From positions 7,192,001 to 7,256,000 of the forward strand of contig CM071589.1 in assembly GCA_036429605.1 (NCBI GenBank): 64,000 nucleotides of DNA. The letters are read 5' to 3'. Position 1 is the stretch's first letter, and each line of letters begins with the position of its first letter. Origin of the DNA: Cladobotryum mycophilum. Lineage: Eukaryota; Ascomycota; Sordariomycetes; Hypocreales; Hypocreaceae. The notes under the pieces are model-generated. The model was not told the origin of the DNA and searched no databases. It was given only the letters and a program-made list of their open reading frames with translations. The position numbers and the translations under genes were made by a program. Below, piece by piece: positions 33,384-45,953 of the stretch.

Positions 33384-35528
33384 CTAAGGCCAGCGTTCGC
33401 CGTTTCCTTCAGAAAACAGCTCGAGACATTTTCCAACATCACCACTGCCTTGGTGACCAAGTCGCTGTTTGCTCGCAGCAATGGTGCCGCCCTCATCTCT
33501 TCGATCTTTGATCCCCGAGCCCCCAGTCCATCCCGCCATGGTAGCACCGCGCCTAAAATGGGCAGCCAGGTGCTCCGCCCTCTCATCCCACGTGTCCATA
33601 TTCAGGTTGCAGAAGCCACACTGACTCTCGAGCTTGTCCTGTCGATGCTGCAAAAGCGATAAATTGGGCTTCCAACCCTCCCATTTTCTGCACCGGTGGA
33701 ATTTGTGCAAGTGCTGCCAGAGATGATCTTTGCGAGTAAAGGTCCTTTCCGACACCGGCCGCTCCGCGCAAGCCGTGAACTCGTGCGATTGGATGTGCTC
33801 ATCCGTGGGGGACGTCTGGCCGCAGAATATGCACTCGGGATGGCCTTGGTCCATACGCCAGACGAGGTAGGATTGGTTGTTTTCGGGCAAAGGGACGGTG
33901 CATATCCATGAGTCAAGGCCGGGCAAATGGATGGACCTTTCGTGGCGCACCCAATCATACTTCTTCTTGAAAGTTTGGAGGCAAAACGTGCACTGGAAAA
34001 TGTGGCTTTTGATGCGATTCAAGGGCAATGTCTTGGATGGGCCGGGGTCTTGGTCGCCGTGAATGGAACTCTGCGCGGAAAGGGAGAAGACACCACCCTC
34101 GTCCGATTGGTAAAAGGAGAAGGCAGATGAGGAGGCAGAGTTTGATGAAGCATCGAGGGGTGCAGAAGGGTTGAAGAACCCAGAGTCTCCACTGCCCGAT
34201 GAGGGTGCTCCATCTGAAGTGTAACCCTTGCCGGTGTTGTGAGGATGTGCAGCATTAACTCCATCAAGTCCGGAGGCAGAGAGGGCTTGCTCTATATCAG
34301 ATGACGAGACAGGCTCCTCTTCAGGAGGTGAGTGCCTCCATCGCTCCATGGGTGACATCCCTGTCAACATTGACGGGGGCATCGGGGATCCACGGTGGAA
34401 GATCTTGTTACTATTATTGAAGTGAGAATGGGCCGTCAACCGTTGGCGACGCCTCGCGTTGGCGAACCAATTGATCACCTGGGTCTTACTGAGGCCACAC
34501 TGGTCGGCCAGGGTTGTCTTTTCCTCCTCGGTAGGGTACGGGTGGTCATAGTGGGTAGAGAACCAGTGCCTCAAGACGCGGGTCCTCTTGACGGAGCGAG
34601 TGCTGTTCCGCTTGTAAGACAAGGTGGAAGCGGCAGGGCCCGCAGCAGCATTCGATGATTCCTGTTGTTGTTGCTGGTAGTGCTCCAGTGCCTGATTACC
34701 ATTACTGCCGTCGAGGGCACCGGCATGGTCGTGCTCCTCGGCGACGCCATGGAGGTGACCAATGACGGGGAGTGGCGTCTCAAAAGACTGTGCTTTCCGC
34801 TTGCTTCGCTCCGCCAGACTACAGTCTCTATATAAAGCTACACAGCTCGAGCAGGCCTCGATTGGATTGGGGTTGGCCGCCGTGGTCTGAAGAATTAAGC
34901 ATTGCAGTCGCAGATGCCTGCAGTAGTTGCAGGGGACAGGGGGCCGGTGGGCTCCATTCTTGACGAAGAATTCCTCAATCAGTGCCACCTGCGCGTTCAG
35001 AGTAGCAGTGTTGCTCGTGCTTGGCTGTGTTATTTCCTGCTGCTGCTGCCGGTGCTGGGACTGCTCGAGGTCCCAAGCGTTGCCGTCGGAAGGGGCTCCG
35101 GAATTTGCATCCAAGGAGACGGCATCATGGAAGGGTTGTAGAAGTTCCCTGTCCATCCCAGAAACAGTACTGGGTCCGGCTTCGGCATAGCCGACGTCTC
35201 CGCTATTTTGAAAGCTGGTGACGGAAGAAGGTGAGCAGTCGCATCGAGGGTAATAATAAGGATCCGCGTAAAGAGAGGGTTCTAGGAGAAGGAGGCCGGT
35301 ATCACTAAGGGCAGTGGCGGTATTTGCGATAGCTGCAGGCACGAGAGAAACTGGTGCATGATATGGTGGTAGACTATCATCCAATACAAGCCGCTGCTCA
35401 TACTGTGCGTCAATGACGGCTTCAAATTCGTCATTGTTCATTGCCTGCCGGTCGCGGTCGACGTCCTCAGTCAGGAACCCAATCGTATCATTGGGCACAG
35501 CTGTTGCATAACTGTTATTGCGGTCCAT
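33384..35528 (-). CDS. Homeobox (TALE/KN) and C2H2 zinc-finger transcription factor
   Basis: An intronless 714-residue nuclear regulator. Residues about 200-236 hold six cysteines as two CX2CX6C half-sites (C200, C203, C210 and C226, C229, C236) joined by 15 residues, like a stretched zinc cluster. Residues about 314-365 are a three-residue-loop-extension homeodomain, with HYDHPYPTEEEK in the loop and the recognition helix VINWFANARRRQR. Near residue 513 comes a C2H2 finger (FQCTFCLQTFKKKYDWVRHE), and further Cys/His pairs follow toward the C terminus (QCGFCNLNMDTWDERAEHL). Gln runs occur near 160 and 285 and Ser-rich segments between domains. This architecture is found in a fungal-specific regulator family; targets are unknown. 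It is divergent from the PLP/M20 fusion gene. Confidence 0.9.
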   Translation of the reverse strand: MDRNNSYATAVPNDTIGFLTEDVDRDRQAMNNDEFEAVIDAQYEQRLVLDDSLPPYHAPVSLVPAAIANTATALSDTGLLLLEPSLYADPYYYPRCDCSPSSVTSFQNSGDVGYAEAGPSTVSGMDRELLQPFHDAVSLDANSGAPSDGNAWDLEQSQHRQQQQEITQPSTSNTATLNAQVALIEEFFVKNGAHRPPVPCNYCRHLRLQCLILQTTAANPNPIEACSSCVALYRDCSLAERSKRKAQSFETPLPVIGHLHGVAEEHDHAGALDGSNGNQALEHYQQQQQESSNAAAGPAASTLSYKRNSTRSVKRTRVLRHWFSTHYDHPYPTEEEKTTLADQCGLSKTQVINWFANARRRQRLTAHSHFNNSNKIFHRGSPMPPSMLTGMSPMERWRHSPPEEEPVSSSDIEQALSASGLDGVNAAHPHNTGKGYTSDGAPSSGSGDSGFFNPSAPLDASSNSASSSAFSFYQSDEGGVFSLSAQSSIHGDQDPGPSKTLPLNRIKSHIFQCTFCLQTFKKKYDWVRHERSIHLPGLDSWICTVPLPENNQSYLVWRMDQGHPECIFCGQTSPTDEHIQSHEFTACAERPVSERTFTRKDHLWQHLHKFHRCRKWEGWKPNLSLLQHRQDKLESQCGFCNLNMDTWDERAEHLAAHFRRGATMAGWTGGSGIKDRRDEGGTIAASKQRLGHQGSGDVGKCLELFSEGNGERWP

Positions 35529-36505
35529 CCCGAAAGTGGCTCCCAGGCCAACTCTCTCTTTTTTTGCTTCTTATAATTATATGATATGATGTGTATGCTG
35601 TTCTGTTGGCTGTTGTGTTTGCTTTGTAGCCCGGCTGCACGGAGTAGATAGTGCTCTCCCTCTCCGTCAATGCGGAGTCTCAAGCGGTCTTGGCATTCAG
35701 GGACCTTGTAGGGGGAAAGCCGGGAGAGTTTTCCGCGTATTCGTCGTCGAAGGTTGGACAGAGAAACAAATTGGGGGGCCCATCCAAGACAGAGGGTCAT
35801 CGATCGACACAACCTCCGGAGATTGGATGCTAGACCGTTTTGCCCATTCAACTCTGAGACTGTGGGAGGGAAGAAGGCGCGCACTCACTAAAGATAAAAA
35901 TGTTAAATGACTAGCAGAGGGCGCGTCGAGTTTTGACAACCTTGCGGGGGCTGCTGCACGTGCGTCTCACTGACCATCGCCTGGAAACTTTATCCAGGGC
36001 CATGAATGGTTGCTCGTCGTCATCTTGCTTCTCATACTGTGGATGTTTCTGTTGACGACATCCCAAATATCACCTGGATATCTAGAGATGGTGGGCTCAT
36101 CGCACAAAGCCAGCTATTCTCTCGTATGTACGCATGCATGCATGCATTACACGCGCCCTCTGCACATATATGGATCGTCGGGCCTTTCATACTGTTTTGT
36201 AACATAAAGAATACTTCGCCATCTTGCTACAAGTATACTGGGTACTAGGAAACATGTGCAAGCCTCCAAGCAAAGCCATTAGCTCCGTCGAGACGTGCGG
36301 CATATCAGAAGCCCACGATTCACAACTTGCCGGTACAGCGCCCTCTTGGTGGGTTTCTGGTTACCTCGTGTCTTTGGAAGGCGCCCAGATTGCTTTGAAA
36401 AGAAGGCCAAATTCCGCCAGTGTTTGTGCATTTTATGGTTGAGACTCGATTCTTTTACAGCAATTCTTAATTTCTTATTCATTTTTTTGGCATTCATTGT
36501 TCATC
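35529..36505. other. Divergent promoter region, homeobox factor / PLP-M20 fusion
   Basis: No gene is supported; open frames are short. It includes a self-complementary gcatgcatgcatgc tract near 36132-36146. T-rich sequence precedes the fusion-gene start. Confidence 0.5.
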
Positions 36506-38817
36506 ATGGCCGTTACTCGTCGACCAGTTTACTTCAATGCAAGTGCGCGGTCATGGAATGCGCCTTTAAACGCTCAAGGCGACGAACTCGTCGACCGTTT
36601 CCACAAACAGCTCCCGAGCTACAGTCCAACTGATCTTATCCGTCTTGACGAGGTGGCCAGGGAGTTGGGCGTCCGCGCTGTACATGTTAAGAATGAGACG
36701 GTCCGGTTTGGATTGACGTCCTTTAAGATTCTCGGAGCATCATGGGGATCATTCAGAGCAATTGTTCAAAAGTTTAGTCTTCCCCTAGATTCCAGTCTTG
36801 ATATTGTCAGAGAGGCTCTGCATGCAAGCCCCGCCAAGCTCTACACTGCTACCGACGGAAATCATGGGCGTGCAGTGGCCCATATGGCATCCATCCTTGG
36901 AGTATCCTCACAGATTCACGTCCCAACATGCATGCACATAGATACCATCAACTTGATAAAGTCAGAAGGCGCCGAGGTGGTTGTATCTACTGGATTTTAT
37001 GACGATGCCGTGTCCGAGGCTCATACGGCTTCCAAAACTGACAAGTCGGGCCTCTTCATTCAGGATTTTGCCTTTGAAGGATATGAGGATATACCACAAG
37101 TGAGTGTCTTGCTCCCTACATCTCGCCCGAGTACTAACTTGGGCATCAGTGGATCGTAGACGGCTACTCAACAATGATGCGCGAGATTGATCAGCAGCTT
37201 GGGGACAATCAGCCAGATCTAGTTATTGCCCCTGTTGGGGTCGGCTCGTTTGCGCAGGCGGTAGTAACACACTACAAGAAGCCAAATAAATCGACGACAG
37301 TCGTGACAGTCGAGCCCGACACTTCTGCCTGTCTTTACAAGACCCTCAGACAAGGCAAGCTCGCTCCCATCTCAGCAAATAGCCCAAGCATCATGGCTGG
37401 CCTCGATTGCGCAACACCTTCCTCCATCTCTTGGCCAATTCTTGGGTCCGGGGTGGATGCCAGTCTATCAGTCTCTGATTACGAAGCGCACGAAGCCTGT
37501 GTCTATTTGAACAAGCTGGGAATTTCCGCTGGGCCATGCGGCGCTGCAAGTTTGGCCGCTCTTCGAAGACTAGATGACTCTGACAAGATGAAGCTTGGCC
37601 TGGGCAAGGACTCGGTAATTGTCATCTTTTGCACAGAAGGCACGAGATCGTACGACATTCCCCACGGCGTCTCCAGCGACGATCCCGTTGCCTTGACTCA
37701 GACCCTAGTCAAGATCAACTCTGCTAATCCCTCCTTGGGATCGGTTCCGGGACCGGGGGAGACTGAGATTGCCCGTTACGTTACAGCGTGGTTGGAGCAC
37801 CGTGATATTGAGAACCATTGGATTGAGCCTACAAAGGGCCGTCCATCTGTCGTGGGCGTTGCCCGTGGTAGTGGCGGCGGCAAGAGTCTCATGTTCAACG
37901 GCCATTTGGACACTGTTACCATCATGGGCTACGAAGAGGATCCATTGGGTGGAGAGATCAAAGATGGCAAGCTGTACGGGCGTGGAGCAGCCGACATGAA
38001 ATGCGGCCTAGCTGCCGCCATGGTTGCCCTGGCAAATGCCAAGAAGCTGGGGCTTCGGGGAGATGTCATCTTTACGGGCGTGGCGGACGAGGAATACGCA
38101 AGCATTGGCACGGAGCAAGTGCTGCAGGCAGGCTGGAGAGCCGACGCAGCCCTCGTCAACGAGCCAACCGAAGCTGAAATACTTCATGCGCACAAGGGCT
38201 TTGTGTGGCTTGAGGTTGATATTCATGGCCTAGCTGCCCATGGATCCAGAGCTGATCTCGGCATTGACGCCATTTGTATGGCTGGATACTTTCTCGTTGA
38301 GATACACAAACATGCCCGACAGCTTCAAGAATCCGCCGGTGATCTAACCCTAGGATCGCCTACCATACATGCTTCACTCATCAAGGGTGGAGAAGAGGAG
38401 TCTTCATACCCAGCTCTATGCACAGTGACTTTGGAGAGACGAACAATAGCTGGCGAAACTGTAGATACAGTGAAGCAAGAGATCAAAGACATTTTGGATA
38501 GACTTGTGAAGGAAGTTCCAAACTTCAAGTATGATTTGAAGACTACCTTTGACAGATCACCATTCAAGCTTTCTCTCGACCATCCCTTTACCAAGCTTGT
38601 CCGAGAGCATGTCGGAAAGGCTCTCGGCGCAGAGGCGGTTGTCGCAGGGGCGCCGTACTGGACCGATTGTGCTCTCCTTGCCGATGCGGGCATTCCAGCT
38701 TTACTATGGGGGCCTCGCGGATACGGCTTACATGGCAAGGAGGAATGGGTTGAAGTTGAGTCGATAAAACAAGTGTCCGAGGCCTTGACGGGAATTGCAG
38801 CAGAATTTTGTAGCTAG
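36506..38817 (+). CDS. Fusion: PLP diaminopropionate ammonia-lyase-like + M20 metallohydrolase
   Basis: Exons 36506-37099 and 37150-38817 (50-nt intron) give about 753 residues. The first half (residues about 1-375) is a fold-type II PLP enzyme of the diaminopropionate ammonia-lyase/threonine dehydratase group: Schiff-base Lys74 in LTSFKILGASW, substrate loop TATDGNHGRA (about 114-123), and phosphate-binding region VGVGSFAQAV. The second half (about 390-753) is an M20 amidohydrolase (ArgE/DapE/ACY1/CPG2 group): zinc ligands H450 and D480 in FNGHLDTVT and GRGAADMKCG, and catalytic Glu512 plus ligand Glu513 in VADEEYAS. Both active sites look complete, so a bifunctional enzyme that frees and then deaminates an amino acid is possible. 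Start is the ATG at 36506; the frame upstream opens with a non-ATG codon. It converges on a sugar transporter, 118 bp apart. Confidence 0.9.
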
Positions 38818-38935
38818 AATAGTTCCATAAGGGCAAATGATTAACACATATATCATGAACTTGCACACAGAGTAAAGCTTCTTTGCTGATACTGTCCAAG
38901 TAATAACAGTCCCCCACTTGTCTCCATGATACAAT

Positions 38936-40817
38936 CTAGGCATATTCCTCAACTTCTGCCCTAATGGCTTCCGTTTTCTCAGCCGGAATCGGCGCCGTGA
39001 GGCCAAGGCTTGCCGCAATATTGAACAATCTCGCCTTCTCCTCCTGTGCCGCTGTATCACCAAATACCTCATCCATTTCCTCGAGGCTCTTTCCCTTAGT
39101 CTCCGGGACGAAAAAGTACGTGAAGATCAGAGCGATCAGAGCAAACGCGGCGAAGAAGATGTAGGTCCCCCACGTGAGTGTCTCAAGCATGTCAGGCGTG
39201 ACTAGCCCAATAATGAAGTTGCACATCCAGGTTGTGCTTGTGGTAATGGCCATGGCCTTGGAGCGATTACCGAGGTTGAAGATTTCAGAGGGGAGAACCC
39301 ATCCGATAGGTGCGAACGAGTACGAGAAGTTGATGTCGTAGATGTAGATGAAGGCGATACCTACCCAGCCAGCATTGGGATGAGACACGAGCTCCGATCC
39401 ATAGGCTCCAATGATGGAGCCTACAATGACAAGAGAGATGAATGTCCCTACAGCGCCGCACATCAAAAGAGGTCTCCGGCCCACCTTGTCAATTAGGAAG
39501 AGTGCTGGTAGGGTGGATAGAGTGTTGACGATGCCGTATACACCCGTCGCAAGCAATGAGGTGGTGTTCCCAGAAAGTCCGAGCTGTGCAAATATGGTCG
39601 GAGCGTAGTAAATCATCGCGTTGCACCCAATAAACTGTTGTGAGAACATGGTCACGCATCCCACGGCGAGACGCTTGAAAGAGGGCCATGTTGATACAAG
39701 CGAGGCGTATTGGGCAATGTAGAGTGCGACGCCGGTCTTGCCTAGGAATTGATCACGAGCCACCGACTCATCAAACAACACTTCAGCTTTGATCGAGAGA
39801 TATTCCTCCCTCAGGCAGTCCGAATCAGGATGGACACGGCGAAGCTGGGCCAGGGACTTGAGCGCCTTGTCTTCATTCCGGCGCATGAGGTAGTATCGCG
39901 GAGATTCTGGGTAGAAGATCATGCCAATGCCAAGAATCAGTGCCGGAGCAATCTGTAGGGCAAATGGAACTCTCCAAGCTGCGTCGGTCTGACCGGAGCA
40001 TCCATTTGGACCAACGTCTTTTCTAGGGTCGAAAGTCCTCTTCGACGGGGTGCCTCCAGTGTAAGGGATGTCGGGGGCACAGCGTGTACCGCCAATGTAC
40101 TGAGTGCCATACTCGAGCCAGTAGCTCACCAGAATTCCCAGTGTAATGCTGACTGGTTTGATGAATTAGTGAATACGCCGGAACTGAGGGTGAGGCACTG
40201 TAGAAGGGGAGTGTCTTACGCTGCTGTAATACCACCAAAGTTCCACGAATGCCAGCAGTGGAAACCTCTGACATGTACATTGGCACAATCATGGTAAGCA
40301 TGCCGACTGCAAAACCAGCGACGGCTCGTCCTGTATCAATATCGAGTTAGACTCAACACAGCAATTCAAGTAGACAGATTGGGAACACACCGCCAAACAA
40401 CATGCTGAGCGTATTGGCACCAGCCTGTATTGCAGATCCAAGCACAAAGACAACCACCGCGGCAAGCATCGATCCCTTTCTCCCGAACCGATCGGCTATC
40501 GGTCCATTGGTCAAGGAGCCGAACCACGCCGCCAGCAAGAGGGTCGAGACGAACCAGCCCTTGAAGCTGCTGTCGAGGTAGATTCGTGGGAAGTGAGCCG
40601 CAAAGTTTTCCATTTGCAACACGCCCGAAACGACGCCTTGATCATAGCCAAAGAGAAAGCCGCCCAATGATGCGAACTATGTTGGGACGAAAATTAGTGG
40701 CCCGTTATGAGCAGTGGGGTGTGATGATCTTACCGCCGAAAGGCCAAAGATGTATGGGTTTTCGCGAAGCTGGCGAAAGACGCCCTTTTGGCGACCGCTG
40801 TCTTGGTGAGACGGCAT
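38936..40817 (-). CDS. Sugar-porter MFS transporter
   Basis: Four exons on the minus strand: 40817-40734, 40676-40391, 40330-40220 and 40152-38936 (introns 57, 60 and 67 nt), giving about 565 residues. Sugar-porter hallmarks are all present: GGFLFGYDQGVVSG in helix 1, DRFGRKGS in loop 2-3, GRAVAGFAVGMLTMIVPMYMSE, PESPRYYLM after helix 6, QQFIGCNAMIYYAP in helix 7, DKVGRRPL in loop 8-9, GWVLPSEIF in helix 10 and PETKGKSLEEMDEVFG after helix 12. It is a plasma-membrane importer of mono- or disaccharides; relatives include hexose, quinate and lactose permeases and the substrate is not settled by sequence. The first exon encodes only 28 residues. Confidence 0.94.
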
Positions 40818-42512
40818 TGTACCACACCACTCCTCTGGTAGCCAGAACGCACAAAAGTACAGCACAATGAACAACAATCTTCAGAGTTTTTCGAGGCACG
40901 CGAGCAAGGTTGTTTTGAGCCCAGAGATCAAGCGGGGATCTTATAGCAAAACGATCCTGCATCCCCCCTCCCCCAGTCTTTGAGGTCACACTGGCTCTTG
41001 TTCGGCATATCCACCGTTGCACGATGCATCCCTGTAGGTGGCCAGTCTACTTGGCCTCTAAATTTTCACTTCCCCATGCTTCTGTGGGGGTTTCCACGAG
41101 GGTCCTCAAAGCCATTACGGAGTGATGAGATGAAATTTTGTGTAAAATATCCACCTGCTGGCAGGAAGCATATTATCCATAGATCCCCTGTAGGTGTGCA
41201 TCTCCAGCTCTGAGCGCACCAAGCTTGGATTCTAGCGACCTTCTACCCCGCAGCTCCGTTGATCGGCAGTGGAGTTGGCTGCGTCAACTGAATCTTGGAT
41301 GGCTCAACTTGTTGGTCCGTTGAGTTGATGATCCCAACAACCTCGAGTCATGCTTCGTTGTATAGCTCGATGTTCCTGAAGAATAAATAAACACTGACCG
41401 GCAAATCCATAGCAGGAAATAGCCTAAAACGTTCAAACGGTGATGACCCGGGGAATAGCACTAAAGCGAGGGTGAGATGATCATCTAGATGGCCTACCCG
41501 GAAGCCATTTGCATCACGACCAGGTCAGTCCATTGTTTTCTGTAAACGCAAAACTATTTTATGAAGTATTTAAAAGTATGAGTTTAAAGTGGAAAACACA
41601 TTGGTCCAATAGGAAAAATACATCGACAGTTTTACTGCTGTAGGCTGTGAATTCGTGGTGATCAAGACTTTGACGCTATTCATGCCACCGAAACCTACCA
41701 ACTCTCAATTCTCATCACATAGAACCATTTTCATTCACTACATAATGCGGTGTATTCCTAAGACTTCCGACTATTGAACCATATGCCAAAAGGCCAAGGC
41801 AAAACTCTGTGCTCCAAAAATGGAAAGGAATTTGCGGCGAAATACCATTGATGGCTTTCAGTCACAATGTAGACAAAGCAGACCGCACATAAAAACCCCC
41901 TTGCTCTTACGGCTTCAACTTGATGGTGGAAGTGGTGATACAACCTAGGGACTCATCGTCTTGTCCTAGATTTATTGAGCCCGACGTCTTTCTACAAAAG
42001 TCACCGAGATATCCTCCAAAGGGTTCTAAGCAGGCTATAACACACACCTTGGAAGGAGTTTAAGAAGGCTGAAATGGAACCAACATTACCGTTTTGGCTA
42101 GCTTGGATAGTATTCTTTCAACGCAAGAAAAGCAGGATCCCTCTGATGTGCACGAGTCGGATTTTGGCGTAGACACATCTCGTACGACATGATTGTAAGT
42201 CCAAGCTTTTGTTGTAACGCCACTTTACATTGATCGCTAGTCTTCCCTACTTCTGTTAGGAGGAGATGCTTGGCAAACGCTTAGTTTTGCATCTTGGCTG
42301 GAGGAGTCAGGGGGACAACAGTGACCTGGCAAATCCCTCGATTGGAGAAATGCAATGAGAACTCGGGCTTTATTCCGCTGATCAGGCCATACGTAGCCCG
42401 CAAAAGAAAAGAAAAACTACCTAAGACCTAAGAAGCCTGCCTTTACCATCCGGTCCTTGCAATGCGCCATTGTGCTTTGTTTTATTTGTTCATGTTACAG
42501 GCCCCATCATTA
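40818..42512. other. Intergenic region left of the A+T block
   Basis: No gene is recognised. It contains the promoter of the sugar transporter at its left end. Base composition is ordinary until about 42570, inside the repeat-bounded element. Confidence 0.5.
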
Positions 42513-42543
42513 AGGGCCAGATCGGCCAGAGGATTAGCGTAAG
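42513..42543 (+). repeat. Left terminal inverted repeat
   Basis: Begins agggccagatcggccagagg and continues through attagcgtaag. It matches the reverse complement of 45923-45953 at 30 of 31 positions; the single difference is a G/A transition at 42539. Confidence 0.9.
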
Positions 42544-45500
42544 CCAGTTTGCCCTACAGTGACTTTGAACTTATATAATAGGTTAAAAGTATTTTTTTTA
42601 TTTTTTATTAAAATTATATAAATATAACTAGATTATCTTTTAGATTTAGAAAATTAGTTTATATTATTAAAAATATTATATAATATTTATAATATAATTA
42701 TTTTATTTATTATATATTTATAATATTATAATATTATTAAAATAAAAAATAATTATAATTAAATTATTAATTTTAAAATAATAATATTAATAAAATTAAA
42801 AAATAAAATCTTATTAATATTTTTTAAAATTATATTAATTATATTATTATTAAAAATTAAAAAAAAATTTATTAAAAATTTATTATTTTTTTTATTTTTT
42901 AAATAATAAAAAATTAATTTATAATAAAATTAAAAAAGATTTAATAAATAAATATAATAAATATTTTTTTTAAATTATTTAAAAAAGTTTAAAATATTTA
43001 TTATTTTTAATTAATAAAATTAATATTTATTAAAATTATAATAAAATATTTATTATTTTTAATAATAAAATAATTTTTATATAATAATTTATAAATAATT
43101 AAATTAATAATTTATTTTAAATTATTATAAATTAAATATAAAATATTTTTATAAATAATAAAATAAATTAATATTATTTATAATAAAAATAATAATATAA
43201 TTAATATTAATAATAAATAATAAAATATTTATTATTAAATTTATAATTTAAATATTATATAATTAAAAATTTATAAATTATTATAATTTAAATTATATAT
43301 TTATATATTTAAAAATAATGAAATTATAAATAAATTTATTATTTTTATTAATAATAATAAAAAATTTAATATTATAAATTTAATTATATAATTAATAAAA
43401 AATATTAAAAATAAAATTTTAAATTTATTAAAAATAAAGAATTAAATATAATAAATTTAATTAATTTATTATTATATATTTTAAAATAATAAAATTTTAA
43501 AAAATATATTTAAAATATAATAATAAATAATATAATTATTAGTTTTTTTTATTTTAATTATTAAAAAATATATAAATTTTATTTTTAATTTAATATTAAT
43601 TAAATAAAAATATAAACTTAAAGTTAAAAATATAGATTTTATTATTTAAAATTATTAATATTTTTTATTTTTTTAAATAATAATTTATTATTTTTATAAA
43701 AAAAATAATAATTCTTTTAATAATAATTTATTAAAATAATTTTAATAATAATAAAATAATTAAATTAATAATATTTAAAAGAATATTAAAAAAAGATTTA
43801 ATAAAAGTATTATTATTAATATATAAAATTAAAAGTATTATAATATAAGTTTTTTTATTTATAAAATTAATATTAAATAAAATTATTATATATAATAAAA
43901 TAATTTTTTAAAATTATAAAATTAAATAATTATAAGATTATATTAAAATTTTTAATTTTTTTTAATATAATTTATAATTATAATATTTATAAATTTTAAT
44001 ATATTTAAATAAAATATATAAAAGTTTTTAATTATATAATATTTTTAATATATAAAATTAATTTTATAATTTTTTTAATATTTATATTATATTCTTTTAA
44101 TTTTTAATAGAATTTTAAAATATATATAATTATTTAATTATTATATAAAACTATAAAAAAATTAAAAAATTATTTATTAATATAATAAAAAATCTTTAAG
44201 TATAAATTAATTTTATAATTTATTAAATAATAATAATTATAATATTATAATTATTATATTATAATAAATATAATTATTAAAATCTTTTATAAATATAATA
44301 TTTTATTTATTAAAACTTATTATAATTTATTTTATATTAAAATAATTTAAATCTTTTAAAATATTAAATTAATTTTAATATTATATATTATAATATTATT
44401 ATTATTTTTTTATTTTTAAAAACTTTTATTTTTTTTTAATCTTTTTTTTATTATTTAAATTATTTAAAAAAATTTATATTATTAAATTTATTATTTTTAT
44501 TTTTTTTATTTTTTTTATTATTATTTTTTATATAATTGTTATATAAGTTTTAATTTATTTTTATAATATAATTATATAAATTTTAAAATAAATTATTATA
44601 AATAATTTTAATTATTTTTTTTATATTATATTAAAGTTTATTAAAAATATATGTTAAATTTTTATTTTTTAAAATATTATTTTTTTTAATAAAATTTTAT
44701 AAGTTTATTATTATATATATTATTTTAATTTAATTTTTAAAATTATATTTTAATAAATTATTTTTAAAGATTTTAAATTTATATTTTAATTTATTAAATA
44801 TTTATTTAATAATAATTTATAAATAAATATATTATAAATTATATAACTTTTTTTATTTTTTATTTTATAAATAATAATAAATATTTAAATATAATATTAA
44901 TAAATCTAATTATATTTTAAAATTAATATTTTTTAAATAATAATAATAATTAGAAATTTTAAATTTATAAAAAAAATAATAAAAAAAATATATATAAATA
45001 TTTTATTAAAATAAATAATTATAAATATATTTTATATAAACTTTTTATTTTTATTTTAAAATTTATATTAATATTTTATAAAAATATATATTATTATATA
45101 AATTTTATTAATAGTATTAATATAATTAAAAAATATAATATATTTTAGTTTTAATTTAATTTTTAAAAATAATAATATTTTATTTAATTAAATATTAAAT
45201 TTAAAATATAATTTTTTTATAAAATTAATAATTTTATAAAATATTAATAAAATAATATTTTAAATAAATTTAAAAAAAATATTATTTTTTATTATATTAT
45301 TTTAAATATTATAATAAATAAAAAAACTATAATTTTATATTTAATAGTTTAATAATAAATATTAATTAATTATATATTTAAATATAATTATTTATAAAAT
45401 TTAATAAATATTATTTTTTTATTTAAAAAATATATAAAAATAATATTTAAATTATTAAATAATAAAATTATATATAAATTTATTATTTTTAGTTTTTTTT

Positions 45501-45922
45501 TATATATTTTTTAATAATTAATTTTATTATTTTTAATATTTTTAATAATATTTTTTAAAAATATTAATTTAAAATTAAAAACTATTAAATTAATATATAA
45601 TTATATAAAAAAATTAATTATTATTTTTATATTATTATAATTATAATTAATATTTTAAATTTAAAATTAATATTTTATAAACTATAGTTTAAACTTAAAA
45701 ATCAAATTCTTTTTTAAATAATAATATATAATAAAATCTAATTATTTAATAAAAAATAATTATTAAATTATTATAATTAAATAAATAAAATATTAAAAAA
45801 AATATTTTTAAATTTATATAACTTTAAAGTAAAAAATACTATTAGATTAATATAGGTTATAGTTCTTAAAATAGTAATCCGGCCCTGTGTTATTCTTTTT
45901 CTGCCCTACATCTTGCGTTTTT

Positions 45923-45953
45923 CTTATGCTAATCCTCTGGCCGATCTGGCCCT
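45923..45953 (-). repeat. Right terminal inverted repeat
   Basis: On the plus strand it ends ggccgatctggccct, the reverse complement of the left end. A short direct copy of tgccctaca also lies just inside each end (42550-42558 and 45902-45910), possibly an old subterminal transposase site. Confidence 0.9.

Larger units (their letters stand above)
42513..45953. mobile_element. RIP-destroyed DNA transposon bounded by 31-bp inverted repeats
   Basis: The ends are a 31-bp inverted repeat (42513-42543 and 45923-45953, one mismatch). Between about 42575 and 45850 the sequence is almost only A and T. The few remaining C residues are mostly followed by T and the few G residues mostly preceded by A; CpA, TpG and CpG are nearly absent. 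RIP in fungi changes C to T first in CpA, so this pattern is what an exhaustively RIPped repeat would leave. No open frame survives and the transposon family cannot be told; no clean target-site duplication is visible (left flank ends catta, right flank starts aatagg). The terminal 60-70 bp on each side keep normal composition. Other explanations (a different A+T satellite) are less likely because of the inverted repeats. Confidence 0.75.

Noticed and set aside
42575..45850. A+T block as a mitochondrial insertion or centromere
   Set aside because: No mitochondrial gene or tRNA remnants are seen and it is bounded by inverted repeats; far too short for a centromere.
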